Source: Vibrio tetraodonis
Lineage (GTDB): Bacteria; Pseudomonadota; Gammaproteobacteria; Enterobacterales; Vibrionaceae
Assembly: GCF_003350295.1 (NCBI RefSeq)
Contig: NZ_QLYY01000027.1
Location: 1 to 64,000 of the forward strand
Direction of reading: 5' to 3'
Length of the DNA: 64,000 bases
The position numbers and the translations under genes are program-made. This document shows positions 18,086 through 26,512 of this stretch, one piece after another. Every line of letters begins with the position of its first letter. The stretch's first letter is position 1. Under the pieces are notes generated by a model, which was given only the letters and a program-made list of their open reading frames with translations, was not told the DNA's origin and did not search any database.

Positions 18086-18100
18086 AAATAAATCTGGAAA
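18086..18100 (+). repeat. Island terminal inverted repeat, left
   Basis: AAATAAATCTGGAAA is the exact reverse complement of 33999-34013. It begins 34 bp inside the left attachment repeat; the right copy lies 24 bp inside its own, a difference of about one helical turn. It is probably a recombinase-binding arm. Confidence 0.75.
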
Positions 18101-18117
18101 ATTAACCGCCACTGCAA

Positions 18118-18137
18118 TACTGTTTATGTATACAGTG
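18118..18137 (+). promoter_or_regulatory. LexA (SOS) box controlling the recombinase operon
   Basis: TACTGTTTATGTATACAGTG has the perfect core CTGT-N8-ACAG and agrees with the E. coli LexA consensus at 17 of 20 positions. It lies 19-38 bp before the ATG at 18156. An upstream in-frame ATG at 18126 falls inside the box, which argues against that start. DNA-damage induction of the recombinases is inferred. Confidence 0.75.
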
Positions 18138-18155
18138 GCATTTTCAGGACGATTT

Positions 18156-19481
18156 ATGACATACCTTGTACACTCCAGCGACGTTTTCAAAGAGACAGAC
18201 CTACATAAATTAGATAATGATACATTCCATTGCCAACCCTCCATTGGCAATATCGGTTCACTGCCTACACTCTTTTCACAAGATGGCGTATTCAACCACG
18301 AAGCAAATAGTTACCTCTTCTATCAAAAAGCGATCAAAGCTGCGAAAGATCTTTCCCCCTGTGCTCAGGCATTACAGGCTTACTATCAGTTCCTTGAAGA
18401 TAAAGGACTAGCATGGGATACATTCCCTCCCGTCAAACGACTTAAACCCACTTACCTGTTTCGTTCCCACCTGTTAAAGCAAATCAAGAACGGGGAGCTA
18501 GCACACAGCACTGCTAGCGTGCGAATGAATCAGATTGTTAACTACTACAAGTGGTTAATGCATGATGGTTACTTGAGAATAAAGAATGAGAAAGAAGCAC
18601 CATTTAAGATGGAGTTTGTCTCAGTTCAAAGCACTGGCATGCTGGCACACATATCGCCAACGTTTACCGTTGAAACGAGTGATCTGCGAATCAAGGTGCC
18701 CAAAGATGCAAGCAGTAAGAACATTCGGCCCTTATCTCCACTCGCTCAAGAGTCACTGAGTATTTTGACACAGTACCTTCCTAGCGCATCCGAAGAGTTA
18801 CGCTTACAGGTGTTAATCTCTCTCGATACTGGAATGCGTATTCAAGAGGTGGCCACGCTCTCCTTGAGTGCCCTTGATACCGCAACGCCATTGGCTGAAA
18901 GTGAGCATCGTTACGAGATGGTTTTATCGCCTCAATCGACAGGCGTTCAAACCAAATACTTAAAGCAAAGGCGTGTTGAAATCTCATCAGAGCTATTAAC
19001 CACACTGCTTGAATATCGCACTTCCGAGCGTAGGCTTAAACGTGGAAGTAAACTTGATCAAAAACTTGAAGCACTGCCTAAAATAGCTAACACGTTAAAG
19101 CAAGAGACGCTTGAACGATTGGAGCTATCTGAGCGCCATGAGCCTTTATTCGTCAGTGAGCAAGGCAATCCTGTTACCGCTAAATCCATTGAAGCTAGGT
19201 GGACAGAGCTTAGAGCCGAGATTAAAAAGACCCACCCTACATTCATACACCGCTTTCATGACTTGCGCTCGACTTATGGCACCTATCGACTCAATGACCT
19301 GCTGGAAGCGGGGCTATCTTCATCAGAATGCTTGGGGCTACTGATGGGATGGATGGGACACCGAAACGACTCAACCACTTGGAAATACTTGCGCTACTTG
19401 AAGCGCAAAGAGGCGTTCAAAGTTAAGTTCGGCATTTTAGACGGCATCATGCATGAAGCGTTAGGCGGTGAGAATGAGTAA
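18156..19481 (+). CDS. Tyrosine recombinase 1 (catalytically complete integrase)
   Basis: A 441-residue phage-integrase-family recombinase. The start is ATG 18156 (MTYLVHSSDVFKE), with AGGAC seven bases upstream. The catalytic set is complete: Arg228 (GMRIQEV), His368-x-x-Arg371 (HDLR), His402 (GWMGHRND) and nucleophile Tyr411 (WKYLRYLK). The N-terminal half carries a SAM-like core-binding region (AHSTASVRMNQIVNYYKWLM). It is the first gene of a recombinase operon reading away from the gor attachment site and overlaps the next gene by a few bases. It is the best candidate for the strand-exchanging enzyme of the island. Confidence 0.92.
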   Translation: MTYLVHSSDVFKETDLHKLDNDTFHCQPSIGNIGSLPTLFSQDGVFNHEANSYLFYQKAIKAAKDLSPCAQALQAYYQFLEDKGLAWDTFPPVKRLKPTYLFRSHLLKQIKNGELAHSTASVRMNQIVNYYKWLMHDGYLRIKNEKEAPFKMEFVSVQSTGMLAHISPTFTVETSDLRIKVPKDASSKNIRPLSPLAQESLSILTQYLPSASEELRLQVLISLDTGMRIQEVATLSLSALDTATPLAESEHRYEMVLSPQSTGVQTKYLKQRRVEISSELLTTLLEYRTSERRLKRGSKLDQKLEALPKIANTLKQETLERLELSERHEPLFVSEQGNPVTAKSIEARWTELRAEIKKTHPTFIHRFHDLRSTYGTYRLNDLLEAGLSSSECLGLLMGWMGHRNDSTTWKYLRYLKRKEAFKVKFGILDGIMHEALGGENE

Positions 19482-21216
19482 TATCACTTATTTGTACGGC
19501 TGGAAGCCAGAGCTTTGTATTCAATTAGATAATGAGGACAACTCTTTGGTCGACTTTAATCGCTTCATGGTTAAGGGGTTTCCTTCGACAACCGCATTAC
19601 AGCAGGGAGGTCGCTTTGAAAGTGCAAACAGGGAAGGTTTTATCCTTCAAATGAAGTCTCGCTTTGATGATTTCATGAGCGAAGGTAAAAGCCATGGGTC
19701 ACTGTACACCGCCTATATAGTATGCTCTCTATATCTTCGTTGGTGCGATGAACATAATGAAGAGGCGTTCACACAACACGCCACAGAAGCTTACTTTGGG
19801 TTTCTCTATAAAGAGGTATTGCTTGGAAACATAAAACGTTCTACCTACAAAAGTAAACGCTCTAATGTGCTGTGTTTATTTAGAGATTACTTAGATCTGC
19901 CAAGTGCGTACTTCGACAGCATCACTATCACGGATAACAGCGATGAGGAGCCGTATGAGGCTTATACCCGCAGTGACCTAAATCAATTACTGCCTTTTTT
20001 GCGCAGTCTCTTTAAACAAACTGCTAAGCAGTTTATTGAAAACCCTGAAAAGCACATAGATGCCTATAAAAGCGTCCCAACCATGACGTTTAACTGGAAG
20101 GGAGAGCAATACAAACTATATGGTGGCATCAGCAAAATGATGTCCGCTGGCGCGTACCTACTGGCTTACTACACCTACACCAATACCGGTGACTTATTCC
20201 AACTAAAGCAACCAGATAACGCCTCTATATCAGTCGGTGAAATTTGGTACACCATGCCCGCTTTTAAGCGCCGAGCATTCAAAACCATCCAAGTTGAAAT
20301 GGGCGGTCATGAGCTGGATATTCCCAAGTACGCAATGAGTTTCTTTGATACGCTGCTTGAAGCATCACGTCTTATTTCCACTGCCCCCAACGCCACATTA
20401 TTGCAAACAGTCGCCTCAAAACAAGCCACTCCGCTGAGGAGGGCAACCTTGCAGGTTTTCTTAAAGCTATGGGTTGAAAAGCACTTTACCTTTATCGACC
20501 AAACGGGTCGTCGTTTGCGCCCTGTTATCAGTCGCTTTCGAGAAACAGGCGCACAACTCACGACTTACCATCAAGGTGAGTTAGTGAACGACATCATGCT
20601 CAACAACACCGCTAACACGAGAAAGAAAAACTATAGCAAGGGCAACCGAACTGCCAATAATGGGATGATGCAAGATGCGATGTCCTTGCGAGAGCAAGAA
20701 ATTAAGCACGGAGAAAGCACAAAAGAGGCCCAAGAAAGCTTAGGTATTGATGTATTGGTTATCGAGGCAGAAAACAAAATCAACCTCCCTAACTTGAGTC
20801 GTACTCCGAACGGAGGAAGCTGCTCTGAGCCTCTTGGTGAAAAGTCGGAAAAGTTCACAAGAAAAGCACTCAAGCATGGATTGATTAAAGACGGTGAGAG
20901 ATTGGCGTGTGCCGACTTACTTGGTTGTTTCGGTTGTCCGGCCCAAGTCATTGTTCAATCACTCTCAGACATTTGGTGCCTATTAAGCTTCAAAAGCTGT
21001 ATTGAAGAATCCCTATATCGCCACCTTGATGCTCATCACTACAGGCAGAACTTTGAAAACATCATTGTGTTTATTGATACCCAGATTCTGCCAAAAGTTA
21101 AGTCCTCTCTGCTCAGAGAAGCAGAAGAAAAATTGGACGATGATGGCTTACATCCGAACTGGGATGATGCCGAATCAGTGCTTAGCCTCATTCCATCACA
21201 GGAGACATCTAAATGA
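19474..21216 (+). CDS. Tyrosine-recombinase-like protein 2 (degenerate)
   Basis: A 580-residue protein, the second of the recombinase trio. I prefer ATG 19474 to the GTG at 19468, because AGGCGG lies about eight bases before the ATG. The region SGDLFQLKQ-like (TNTGDLFQLKQPD) sits where integrases have the first catalytic Arg, but no Arg is present there. ISRFRETGAQL and the NTRKKNYSKGN segment resemble the HxxR and tyrosine regions in diverged form. A C-terminal cysteine cluster (CADLLGCFGCPA) may bind zinc. The layout resembles second subunits of Tn554-type or trio elements, which assist integration. It overlaps gene 3 by four bases. Confidence 0.75.
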   Translation: MSNITYLYGWKPELCIQLDNEDNSLVDFNRFMVKGFPSTTALQQGGRFESANREGFILQMKSRFDDFMSEGKSHGSLYTAYIVCSLYLRWCDEHNEEAFTQHATEAYFGFLYKEVLLGNIKRSTYKSKRSNVLCLFRDYLDLPSAYFDSITITDNSDEEPYEAYTRSDLNQLLPFLRSLFKQTAKQFIENPEKHIDAYKSVPTMTFNWKGEQYKLYGGISKMMSAGAYLLAYYTYTNTGDLFQLKQPDNASISVGEIWYTMPAFKRRAFKTIQVEMGGHELDIPKYAMSFFDTLLEASRLISTAPNATLLQTVASKQATPLRRATLQVFLKLWVEKHFTFIDQTGRRLRPVISRFRETGAQLTTYHQGELVNDIMLNNTANTRKKNYSKGNRTANNGMMQDAMSLREQEIKHGESTKEAQESLGIDVLVIEAENKINLPNLSRTPNGGSCSEPLGEKSEKFTRKALKHGLIKDGERLACADLLGCFGCPAQVIVQSLSDIWCLLSFKSCIEESLYRHLDAHHYRQNFENIIVFIDTQILPKVKSSLLREAEEKLDDDGLHPNWDDAESVLSLIPSQETSK

Positions 21217-23273
21217 GCAACCATAAATTCAATACTGACCATTTATATCTAGCTGATTTTCCCGTTGAGCATAAAATCCAGCCTACCGATATTGTCACCC
21301 TGTACCATGAGAAGCGATTCGACGAATTGGATGCTGTGGTGGTTTGTCGTGATAAGGGCGGTAATGTCACTGCTACCTTCGGCCAAAACAATTGGGATTG
21401 CTTTGTTTTTTCACGTAAAAAAGAAAAGAACAAACTTCAATTTTCGCAATTAGCTGCCCATCCAGAATTGCAACGAGAGTTGAAGTTGTTCACTTACGGT
21501 TGGTTATTTAATCTCTCTCCACAAAAAAAAAGGGCAGCAAAGTTTTCAACCGTTTTCTCTCGACTTAGCAAAGCTTTGGGAGTTTACCGATTTCTTGCTC
21601 AAGAAAATGCACACACTCTCTCTGCGTTATCATCTACTAATATGCGTCAGAGATTCGATGAGCACCTTATCGAGAGTGAGTTTTCCTCAGCCACGATTGG
21701 GCAAATATTTACAGCCATCAACAAAGCCATTGAGTACAGCCCTTGGCATAAGATAGCTTTGGGATTTACTCCAATCACATCAAGAAAAGAAGCTAAGCGT
21801 TTAAGTGAGCTAGAAGGGCAACAAACATTAGTTATTCCTGAGCGCCTTTGTCACGCCATCTATGGCAAGGCAATGGCGCTTATTGAAGAGGCGCTTCCTC
21901 ATGTCACGCTCATTGCCGAGATTGAATGTGACCTCCAAGATAACTACATACAGGGCAAGCGAATCGTAGAAGATAAAGTAAAGGCTGGCAGTGTCTTCAC
22001 CTTCATAAATTCCGATGGGAGTATTGATAATCACAAATTTACCCTCGCTATTAAGACCCATCAACCCAGGCAACCAAGTGAGTTGATTACGCCACTGGCA
22101 AGAAAGCTACCCAACATCCCCTTGAAGAATGGACATGATTTTAAGCGTTACTTAGGCCAGCTAATCACGGCGAGTTACATTGTGTGCGGCGGCTTTAGTG
22201 GTATGCGTGATAGCGAACTTGATAAGCTCACTCCGAACAGTTATTACCTAGACTCACTGAGTGGCCGAGAGCTTCACCTGCTTCAATCTCATACGTTTAA
22301 ATTGGGTGAAAAACGTGAAACGTGGGTAACGGCGGCCATATCAAAAACAGCGATTGATTTGATGTCCATCCTCACAAAAAGATGGCGAATCGAGGTGCAA
22401 TACCCCGATGAGAAATACGCAAATTCGCTATGGGTCAATCAAACATTTCGCTCTCATGCGCCGAAGTTAATTACGAATTGGGTTTTGCGGCTAAAGCGAT
22501 TCTGTAAGCAATTTGATTTTGTTGTGACGGATGACGATTACCAAGAGTGTGTGGCGTCGAACCCTCGCTCACAGGTAAGAATTGAAAAGCAGGTTGTGGT
22601 TGGTCAACCTTGGCCTATGAGCTCTCACCAATTTAGACGGAGCTTAGCGTTCTACTGCATCAAAAATCGATTAAGTTCACTGGTTGCACTCAAGCAGCAA
22701 TTCAAACATCTGTATTCGGCGATGACAGAGTGGTACACAAATGGGGGGCAATTAGCCAGCCTTCGTGATTTAAAGGTCGATCCAAAAATCCAACTAGCAC
22801 TCGAAGAGATTAACGCTGAATCCACTGCCAATAAAATCTTCAAACAATGGCATTCTGATGAAACACTATCGGGCGCACATGGCAAAGCTATCATGAAGAT
22901 GCGAGGTGATATCCCAACAATCTACAGCTCTTGGGACACCATCTATAAAGCAGTAAAAGAAGGCAAGCTCACCCTTCATGGTACGCTGCATAGCTATTGT
23001 AAAAATGGGTATGATTGCGATATGGATGGTGTCGTCATGCCCCAATTCTGTGTTGATTGCGGCTCTGCTGGCAGCATCATTGACGAACAACAGGCAAAGT
23101 GGTGGCAAAAAAAACATCGCAGTTTATCCGCTTACATGGCTCTGGGCGAAGATATTTCGGTAACAGACAGGAGCCACTATATTACTCAAATTAGGGCGGC
23201 AGAGAACGTGATGCGAGATTTTGGTATGGAGTTCACCCCCTTTGAAGCAGAGCTAACCGTTAAGGAGGTTTAG
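21213..23273 (+). CDS. Tyrosine recombinase 3 (large, catalytic residues present)
   Basis: A 686-residue protein with an integrase-like catalytic domain in its second half: Arg332 (FSGMRDSELD), His472-x-x-Arg475 (SSHQFRRSL), His499 (FKHLYSAM) and Tyr508 (TEWYTNGG). The spacing between the last His and Tyr is nine, as in recombinase 1. A C-terminal cysteine-rich segment (NGYDCDMDG, then FCVDCGSAG) looks like a zinc ribbon. The start ATG overlaps the preceding stop (ATGA), so translation is coupled. Two complete and one degenerate catalytic domains in a row is the pattern of recombinase-in-trio and Tn554-like systems. Confidence 0.85.
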   Translation: MSNHKFNTDHLYLADFPVEHKIQPTDIVTLYHEKRFDELDAVVVCRDKGGNVTATFGQNNWDCFVFSRKKEKNKLQFSQLAAHPELQRELKLFTYGWLFNLSPQKKRAAKFSTVFSRLSKALGVYRFLAQENAHTLSALSSTNMRQRFDEHLIESEFSSATIGQIFTAINKAIEYSPWHKIALGFTPITSRKEAKRLSELEGQQTLVIPERLCHAIYGKAMALIEEALPHVTLIAEIECDLQDNYIQGKRIVEDKVKAGSVFTFINSDGSIDNHKFTLAIKTHQPRQPSELITPLARKLPNIPLKNGHDFKRYLGQLITASYIVCGGFSGMRDSELDKLTPNSYYLDSLSGRELHLLQSHTFKLGEKRETWVTAAISKTAIDLMSILTKRWRIEVQYPDEKYANSLWVNQTFRSHAPKLITNWVLRLKRFCKQFDFVVTDDDYQECVASNPRSQVRIEKQVVVGQPWPMSSHQFRRSLAFYCIKNRLSSLVALKQQFKHLYSAMTEWYTNGGQLASLRDLKVDPKIQLALEEINAESTANKIFKQWHSDETLSGAHGKAIMKMRGDIPTIYSSWDTIYKAVKEGKLTLHGTLHSYCKNGYDCDMDGVVMPQFCVDCGSAGSIIDEQQAKWWQKKHRSLSAYMALGEDISVTDRSHYITQIRAAENVMRDFGMEFTPFEAELTVKEV

Positions 23274-23275
23274 GC

Positions 23276-23731
23276 ATGGGAAAAAGCGAAAATACACTCA
23301 TTGCACTAGAAGCAGCTTTAGACCGAATTGCCTTAGGGAAACCCAAGCGTATCCCAACGCACCGTAAGCTCAGCGTGCGAGCTGTTGAAGAAGAAGCGAA
23401 CCTGGGTAATGGCAGTGGTTATTACTACCCTGAGTTTGTGGAAAAAGTTAAGAAAACCAAAGCTGAAATTGCTGCAGGCACCGGTGAAATAGTCCAGCCA
23501 GAGATACAGACAGTACGCACTAAGCTCAAAGAGCAGAAACGTATCAAGGAAAACTTTAAGGCTAAGTATGAGGCTGAGAGAGAGAAATTAGCACTGTTTG
23601 CAGCTTCACAGCACCATCTTAACGACAAGCTGGTTCAAGCGTTGGCTCATATAGAAGATTTGGAGTTTGAAAACTCCCAGTTACGTGAAGAGTTAGCTCA
23701 ACTAAAGCGAAGCAAGGTCGTTTCGATTTAG
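23276..23731 (+). CDS. Small coiled-coil accessory protein of the recombinase operon
   Basis: A 151-residue basic protein that begins two bases after recombinase 3, with a perfect AAGGAGG ribosome site. Residues about 85-150 are heptad-rich (KEQKRIKENFKAKYEAEREK, then IEDLEFENSQLREELAQLKR), a long coiled coil. The N-terminal part contains GNGSGYYYPEFVEKVK. It has no enzymatic motif. Its position matches the small TnpC-like gene that closes Tn554-type recombinase operons, and it may tether or orient the recombinases. I cannot name the family with certainty. Confidence 0.75.
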   Translation: MGKSENTLIALEAALDRIALGKPKRIPTHRKLSVRAVEEEANLGNGSGYYYPEFVEKVKKTKAEIAAGTGEIVQPEIQTVRTKLKEQKRIKENFKAKYEAEREKLALFAASQHHLNDKLVQALAHIEDLEFENSQLREELAQLKRSKVVSI

Positions 23732-23754
23732 TAACCTTTGAGGAATACTAAAGT

Positions 23755-24075
23755 TTACTCAATACCATCAAGCTTTTTCTTAATATGGTCGATAAGGTTT
23801 TTCTTATCGGCCTCATTCAATTTATCTATCAAGCAGACAAGCTCTGCGGAAACAACATCCTCACAAAAAAAATAGCTCAATGGCACTCCAAGCTCATCAG
23901 CAATTAACTTCAAGGTTTGAGCATCCGGTGTATGCTTGCCTTTCTCATACTGATTCATTCTTGGACTAGCAGAACTTTCATCCATACCTATACGCACTCC
24001 CAAAGCCTTTTGGGAGAGATTTGCTTTTTTGCGCGCTTCTTTGAGACGTGTTGGTAACGGATTATTGAACGACAC
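23755..24075 (-). CDS. XRE-family repressor of the island defence module
   Basis: A 106-residue regulator. The XRE/Cro helix-turn-helix occupies residues about 10-65 (RLKEARKKANLSQKALGVRI, QYEKGKHTPDAQTLKLIADE), followed by a short helical tail (LIDKLNEADKKNLIDHI) that may dimerise. The start is GTG 24075, since the nearby ATG is out of frame. It is transcribed divergently from the winged-helix and helicase genes. The 100-bp gap holds two identical 17-bp operators, so it probably represses both itself and the divergent operon. Confidence 0.88.
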   Translation of the reverse strand: MSFNNPLPTRLKEARKKANLSQKALGVRIGMDESSASPRMNQYEKGKHTPDAQTLKLIADELGVPLSYFFCEDVVSAELVCLIDKLNEADKKNLIDHIKKKLDGIE

Positions 24076-24104
24076 TGATGCTTCATATCTCTAAACTCTA
24101 TGTA

Positions 24105-24121
24105 ACTAAGATTTTCTTAGT
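24105..24121. promoter_or_regulatory. Operator O1 (ACTAAG-N5-CTTAGT)
   Basis: ACTAAG-ATTTT-CTTAGT is a perfect 6-5-6 palindrome between the XRE repressor gene and the divergent operon. It has the same half-sites and spacer length as O2. Confidence 0.75.
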
Positions 24122-24138
24122 TTTACCGATTCCTGTAT

Positions 24139-24155
24139 ACTAAGCAATCCTTAGT
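24139..24155. promoter_or_regulatory. Operator O2 (ACTAAG-N5-CTTAGT)
   Basis: ACTAAG-CAATC-CTTAGT shares its half-sites with O1; the centres are 34 bp apart. It overlaps the likely -10 (TATACT, 24136-24141) of the rightward promoter, so repressor binding would block it. Confidence 0.75.
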
Positions 24156-24177
24156 ATTTAAGTAGTGTAAGCAATAC

Positions 24178-24708
24178 ATGAAACGTTCTACGAAAATCAG
24201 TGTAGAGATGCACAAGTTATTGATTGAAAAAAGAATGGATGGTTTTTCTGTTGTGGAAGCAAGGAACGCTTCATTAAATGTTGAACAAGACACACAAAAC
24301 CTTGATGAAGCTCGGAAGAAGATTTATCGCCAAATATGGCAGTATCAACAAAAGGGATGGTTGAGAAGTGAAGGGGAAGGAAGACACAAAAAGTACTTTC
24401 AGACCGAACAATTTAGAAACCTCCAAGTTACGCCTCGAAAAAAAGCTGCATATGCAAATTCTGCAAAGGAATCCACATCGGATTATTCTGTGTTACTTCA
24501 CGAATGTAATGAATACAAAGGTGAATTAGAGATCGTGCTTGGTGAAATTGAAGAATACCAGTCATTGAAGAGTCGATTTCCTGAACTTGAGTGCAAACTA
24601 GCCCCGTTGTTGCAGCAAGCAAAAGAACGGTCAGCGCACCTACTTGGAAAGATGAATGGATTGACGAATGTTCTTAAAACCCTCTCTGGAGATTGTCAGC
24701 CGTGTTAA
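24178..24708 (+). CDS. Winged-helix-like protein, partner of the SF2 helicase
   Basis: A 176-residue charged protein. Residues about 5-80 look like a winged helix: ARKKIYRQIWQYQQKGWLRS suits a recognition helix and wing, followed by GRHKKYFQTEQF. The C-terminal part is helical and possibly coiled coil (YKGELEIVLGEIEEYQSLKS). No catalytic motif is seen. It is the first gene after the two operators and overlaps the helicase gene, so the two products are probably made and act together. A DNA-binding or sensing role is inferred. I do not recognise a named family. Confidence 0.65.
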   Translation: MKRSTKISVEMHKLLIEKRMDGFSVVEARNASLNVEQDTQNLDEARKKIYRQIWQYQQKGWLRSEGEGRHKKYFQTEQFRNLQVTPRKKAAYANSAKESTSDYSVLLHECNEYKGELEIVLGEIEEYQSLKSRFPELECKLAPLLQQAKERSAHLLGKMNGLTNVLKTLSGDCQPC

Positions 24709-26075
24709 GACATTGGCAACTAAAGTGCTCAGAGAAAGCCCTGAGAAAATACAGAAAAAACCAAAAACACTTTTTCTGTCAAGCAACCCCAGGAGCTGGA
24801 AAAACTGTACTTGCCGCCACTATCTCATCGAAGTTGCTAAAAGAAGGTTTGGTCGATCTTGTGTTATGTTTTTCTCCATCACTAACGGTTTCTGATGGTA
24901 TAAAAAGAACCTTTTCAAAGATTCTCAATTGCACCTTTAATGGTGGGCTAGGTTCTGTTGGACAATCACTCACATACCAATCAATTCAGTTTCTAAACGA
25001 TGATTTTTGGAAAACACTTCGTAACCATCGGGTGTTCGTAGTCTTTGATGAGATACACCATTGTTCAGGCTCAGAGATTGAAAATGCGAACGTTTGGGGC
25101 CAGCAAGTTCTAACCAAAGTTCAAGAGTTGGCTACTTATACGCTGGCGATGTCCGGTACTCCTTGGCGTTCAGACTCTTTACCTATCGTGATAGCCGAAT
25201 ATCATACCCCCGATGGGCAGCTATTGGTTGACTACCAATACACGCTAAAGCAAGCAATAGCAGATAATGTTTGTAGAAGCCCGAGAATCGTATTGGTTGA
25301 TAATGAACATTTATCAGTCACTAACGATGAGAAAGTTGAATCATTCTCCTCAATACTTGAGATGCTTAAGCAAACTAAAACCTCGTATCAAAGTATCATT
25401 CACAATCGAGAGGCAATGGAATACTTGATTGGTCTTGGTTGTAAAAAACTCGCGGAGATACGTTATCACTCCCCTAATGCCGGTGGGTTAATTGTTGCTT
25501 CATCTGTTTACCACGCTCAAACCATTAAAAAGATACTCTGTGAAAAGTACTCACAAACTGTCTCAATCGTGACTTACCGCCATGAAGAACCTTTGGATGA
25601 AATTGAACGTTACCGTCGAGGCAACACTCAATGGATTGTTAGTGTCGGAATGATCAGTGAAGGTACTGATATTCCTCGCCTTCAAGTTTGTTGCCACATG
25701 AGTTCAGTTAAAACAGAGTTGTACTTTAGACAGGTACTCGGACGGGTTCTTCGAGTTAATGATTCTATGAACCAGCAAGCGTGGTTATTCACTTTTGCAG
25801 AGCAAAGCTTAATAGAGTTTTCAGAACGTATTGAACAAGATATTCCTGAGTCATGTATGTTTGCCAAAATGGCAGATGAACTTGAATACGACTTAGGAAG
25901 TCTCTCGAATAATGATCAAAATGATTTATTAGATAGTGCATCAGCATCTGGAAGCAAGTTGAACTGGTCCTCAATAATTAATGGCAGTTCGAACTCAGTT
26001 GATGGTCCTAAAACACAAGATGAACTTCGATTAGGGGATTTTAAACAACGCGTAATTTCAGCCTTTTTGACCTAA
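24702..26075 (+). CDS. SF2 DEAD/DEAH-type helicase (ResIII-like), island cargo
   Basis: A 457-residue SF2 ATPase. Walker A is ATPGAGKT (Lys34), Walker B DEIHH (Asp116-Glu117), motif III-like MSGTPWRSD, and motifs V-VI are MISEGTDIPRLQ and YFRQVLGRVLRVN (Arg343, Arg348). No nuclease or methylase domain is fused, so it is a stand-alone motor. I chose GTG 24702 because GGAG lies about ten bases before it; TTG 24693 is too close to the same GGAG. It overlaps the preceding gene. Similar lone helicases occur in defence islands next to restriction genes. A role in DNA translocation or remodelling for defence is inferred from context only. Confidence 0.85.
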   Translation: MLRHWQLKCSEKALRKYRKNQKHFFCQATPGAGKTVLAATISSKLLKEGLVDLVLCFSPSLTVSDGIKRTFSKILNCTFNGGLGSVGQSLTYQSIQFLNDDFWKTLRNHRVFVVFDEIHHCSGSEIENANVWGQQVLTKVQELATYTLAMSGTPWRSDSLPIVIAEYHTPDGQLLVDYQYTLKQAIADNVCRSPRIVLVDNEHLSVTNDEKVESFSSILEMLKQTKTSYQSIIHNREAMEYLIGLGCKKLAEIRYHSPNAGGLIVASSVYHAQTIKKILCEKYSQTVSIVTYRHEEPLDEIERYRRGNTQWIVSVGMISEGTDIPRLQVCCHMSSVKTELYFRQVLGRVLRVNDSMNQQAWLFTFAEQSLIEFSERIEQDIPESCMFAKMADELEYDLGSLSNNDQNDLLDSASASGSKLNWSSIINGSSNSVDGPKTQDELRLGDFKQRVISAFLT

Positions 26076-26257
26076 ATATAGGCATTGCCCTGCATTGAAG
26101 CCAAGGGAACGAGTCCTTCATTATTATGAATAGTGAAGATAATTACATGGAAGTGATAGGCGCTACCAACTGTTGGTGGACAACAAAGATCGAATCTATG
26201 ACAATAAAGTTCGCAACTTTTGCATTAAAGATTAGAACTTTTTTGGGAGGCAGCACG

Positions 26258-26341
26258 ATGTACAGGATAAGCACTGCTCCTACTGAAACAGATTTTTGGA
26301 CAAAAGTCATTTACGATAAATGGAATATTAGCAAATCATGA
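26258..26341 (+). CDS. Possible 27-residue small protein
   Basis: The 437-bp gap between the helicase and the restriction gene contains GGGAGG seven bases before ATG 26258, an excellent ribosome site. It opens a 27-codon frame (MYRISTAPTETDFWTKVIYD, then KWNISKS). The same frame can be extended upstream to ATG 26126 (71 codons) but has no good site there. No family is recognised. It could be a small regulator or antitoxin-like peptide, or chance. Confidence 0.35.
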   Translation: MYRISTAPTETDFWTKVIYDKWNISKS

Positions 26342-26377
26342 ATAACTAGAGGTATGGAAAGGTTGTTGTGAAGTGCC

Positions 26378-26400
26378 AGTGCGATGAATAACATCGCACT
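26378..26400. terminator. Hairpin between the helicase operon and the restriction locus
   Basis: AGTGCGATG (26378-26386) and CATCGCACT (26392-26400) pair perfectly around AATAA. No T-run follows, so it is either a rho-type stop or a structural element. It separates the helicase operon from the restriction gene. Confidence 0.45.
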
Positions 26401-26512
26401 AGCAAAAAGGTTGGACTAGGGTGCTCACTAAGTACCGTTGGGTTAAATTGGGCTTCTATCAGTTTATGCCGAATCAACAGAAATACTTTGAAATATCAAA
26501 ACATCTAGTAGA

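Noticed and set aside
18126..18155. Upstream ATG extending recombinase 1 by ten residues
   Set aside because: The ATG lies inside the LexA box and has no ribosome site. ATG 18156 has AGGAC at good spacing.
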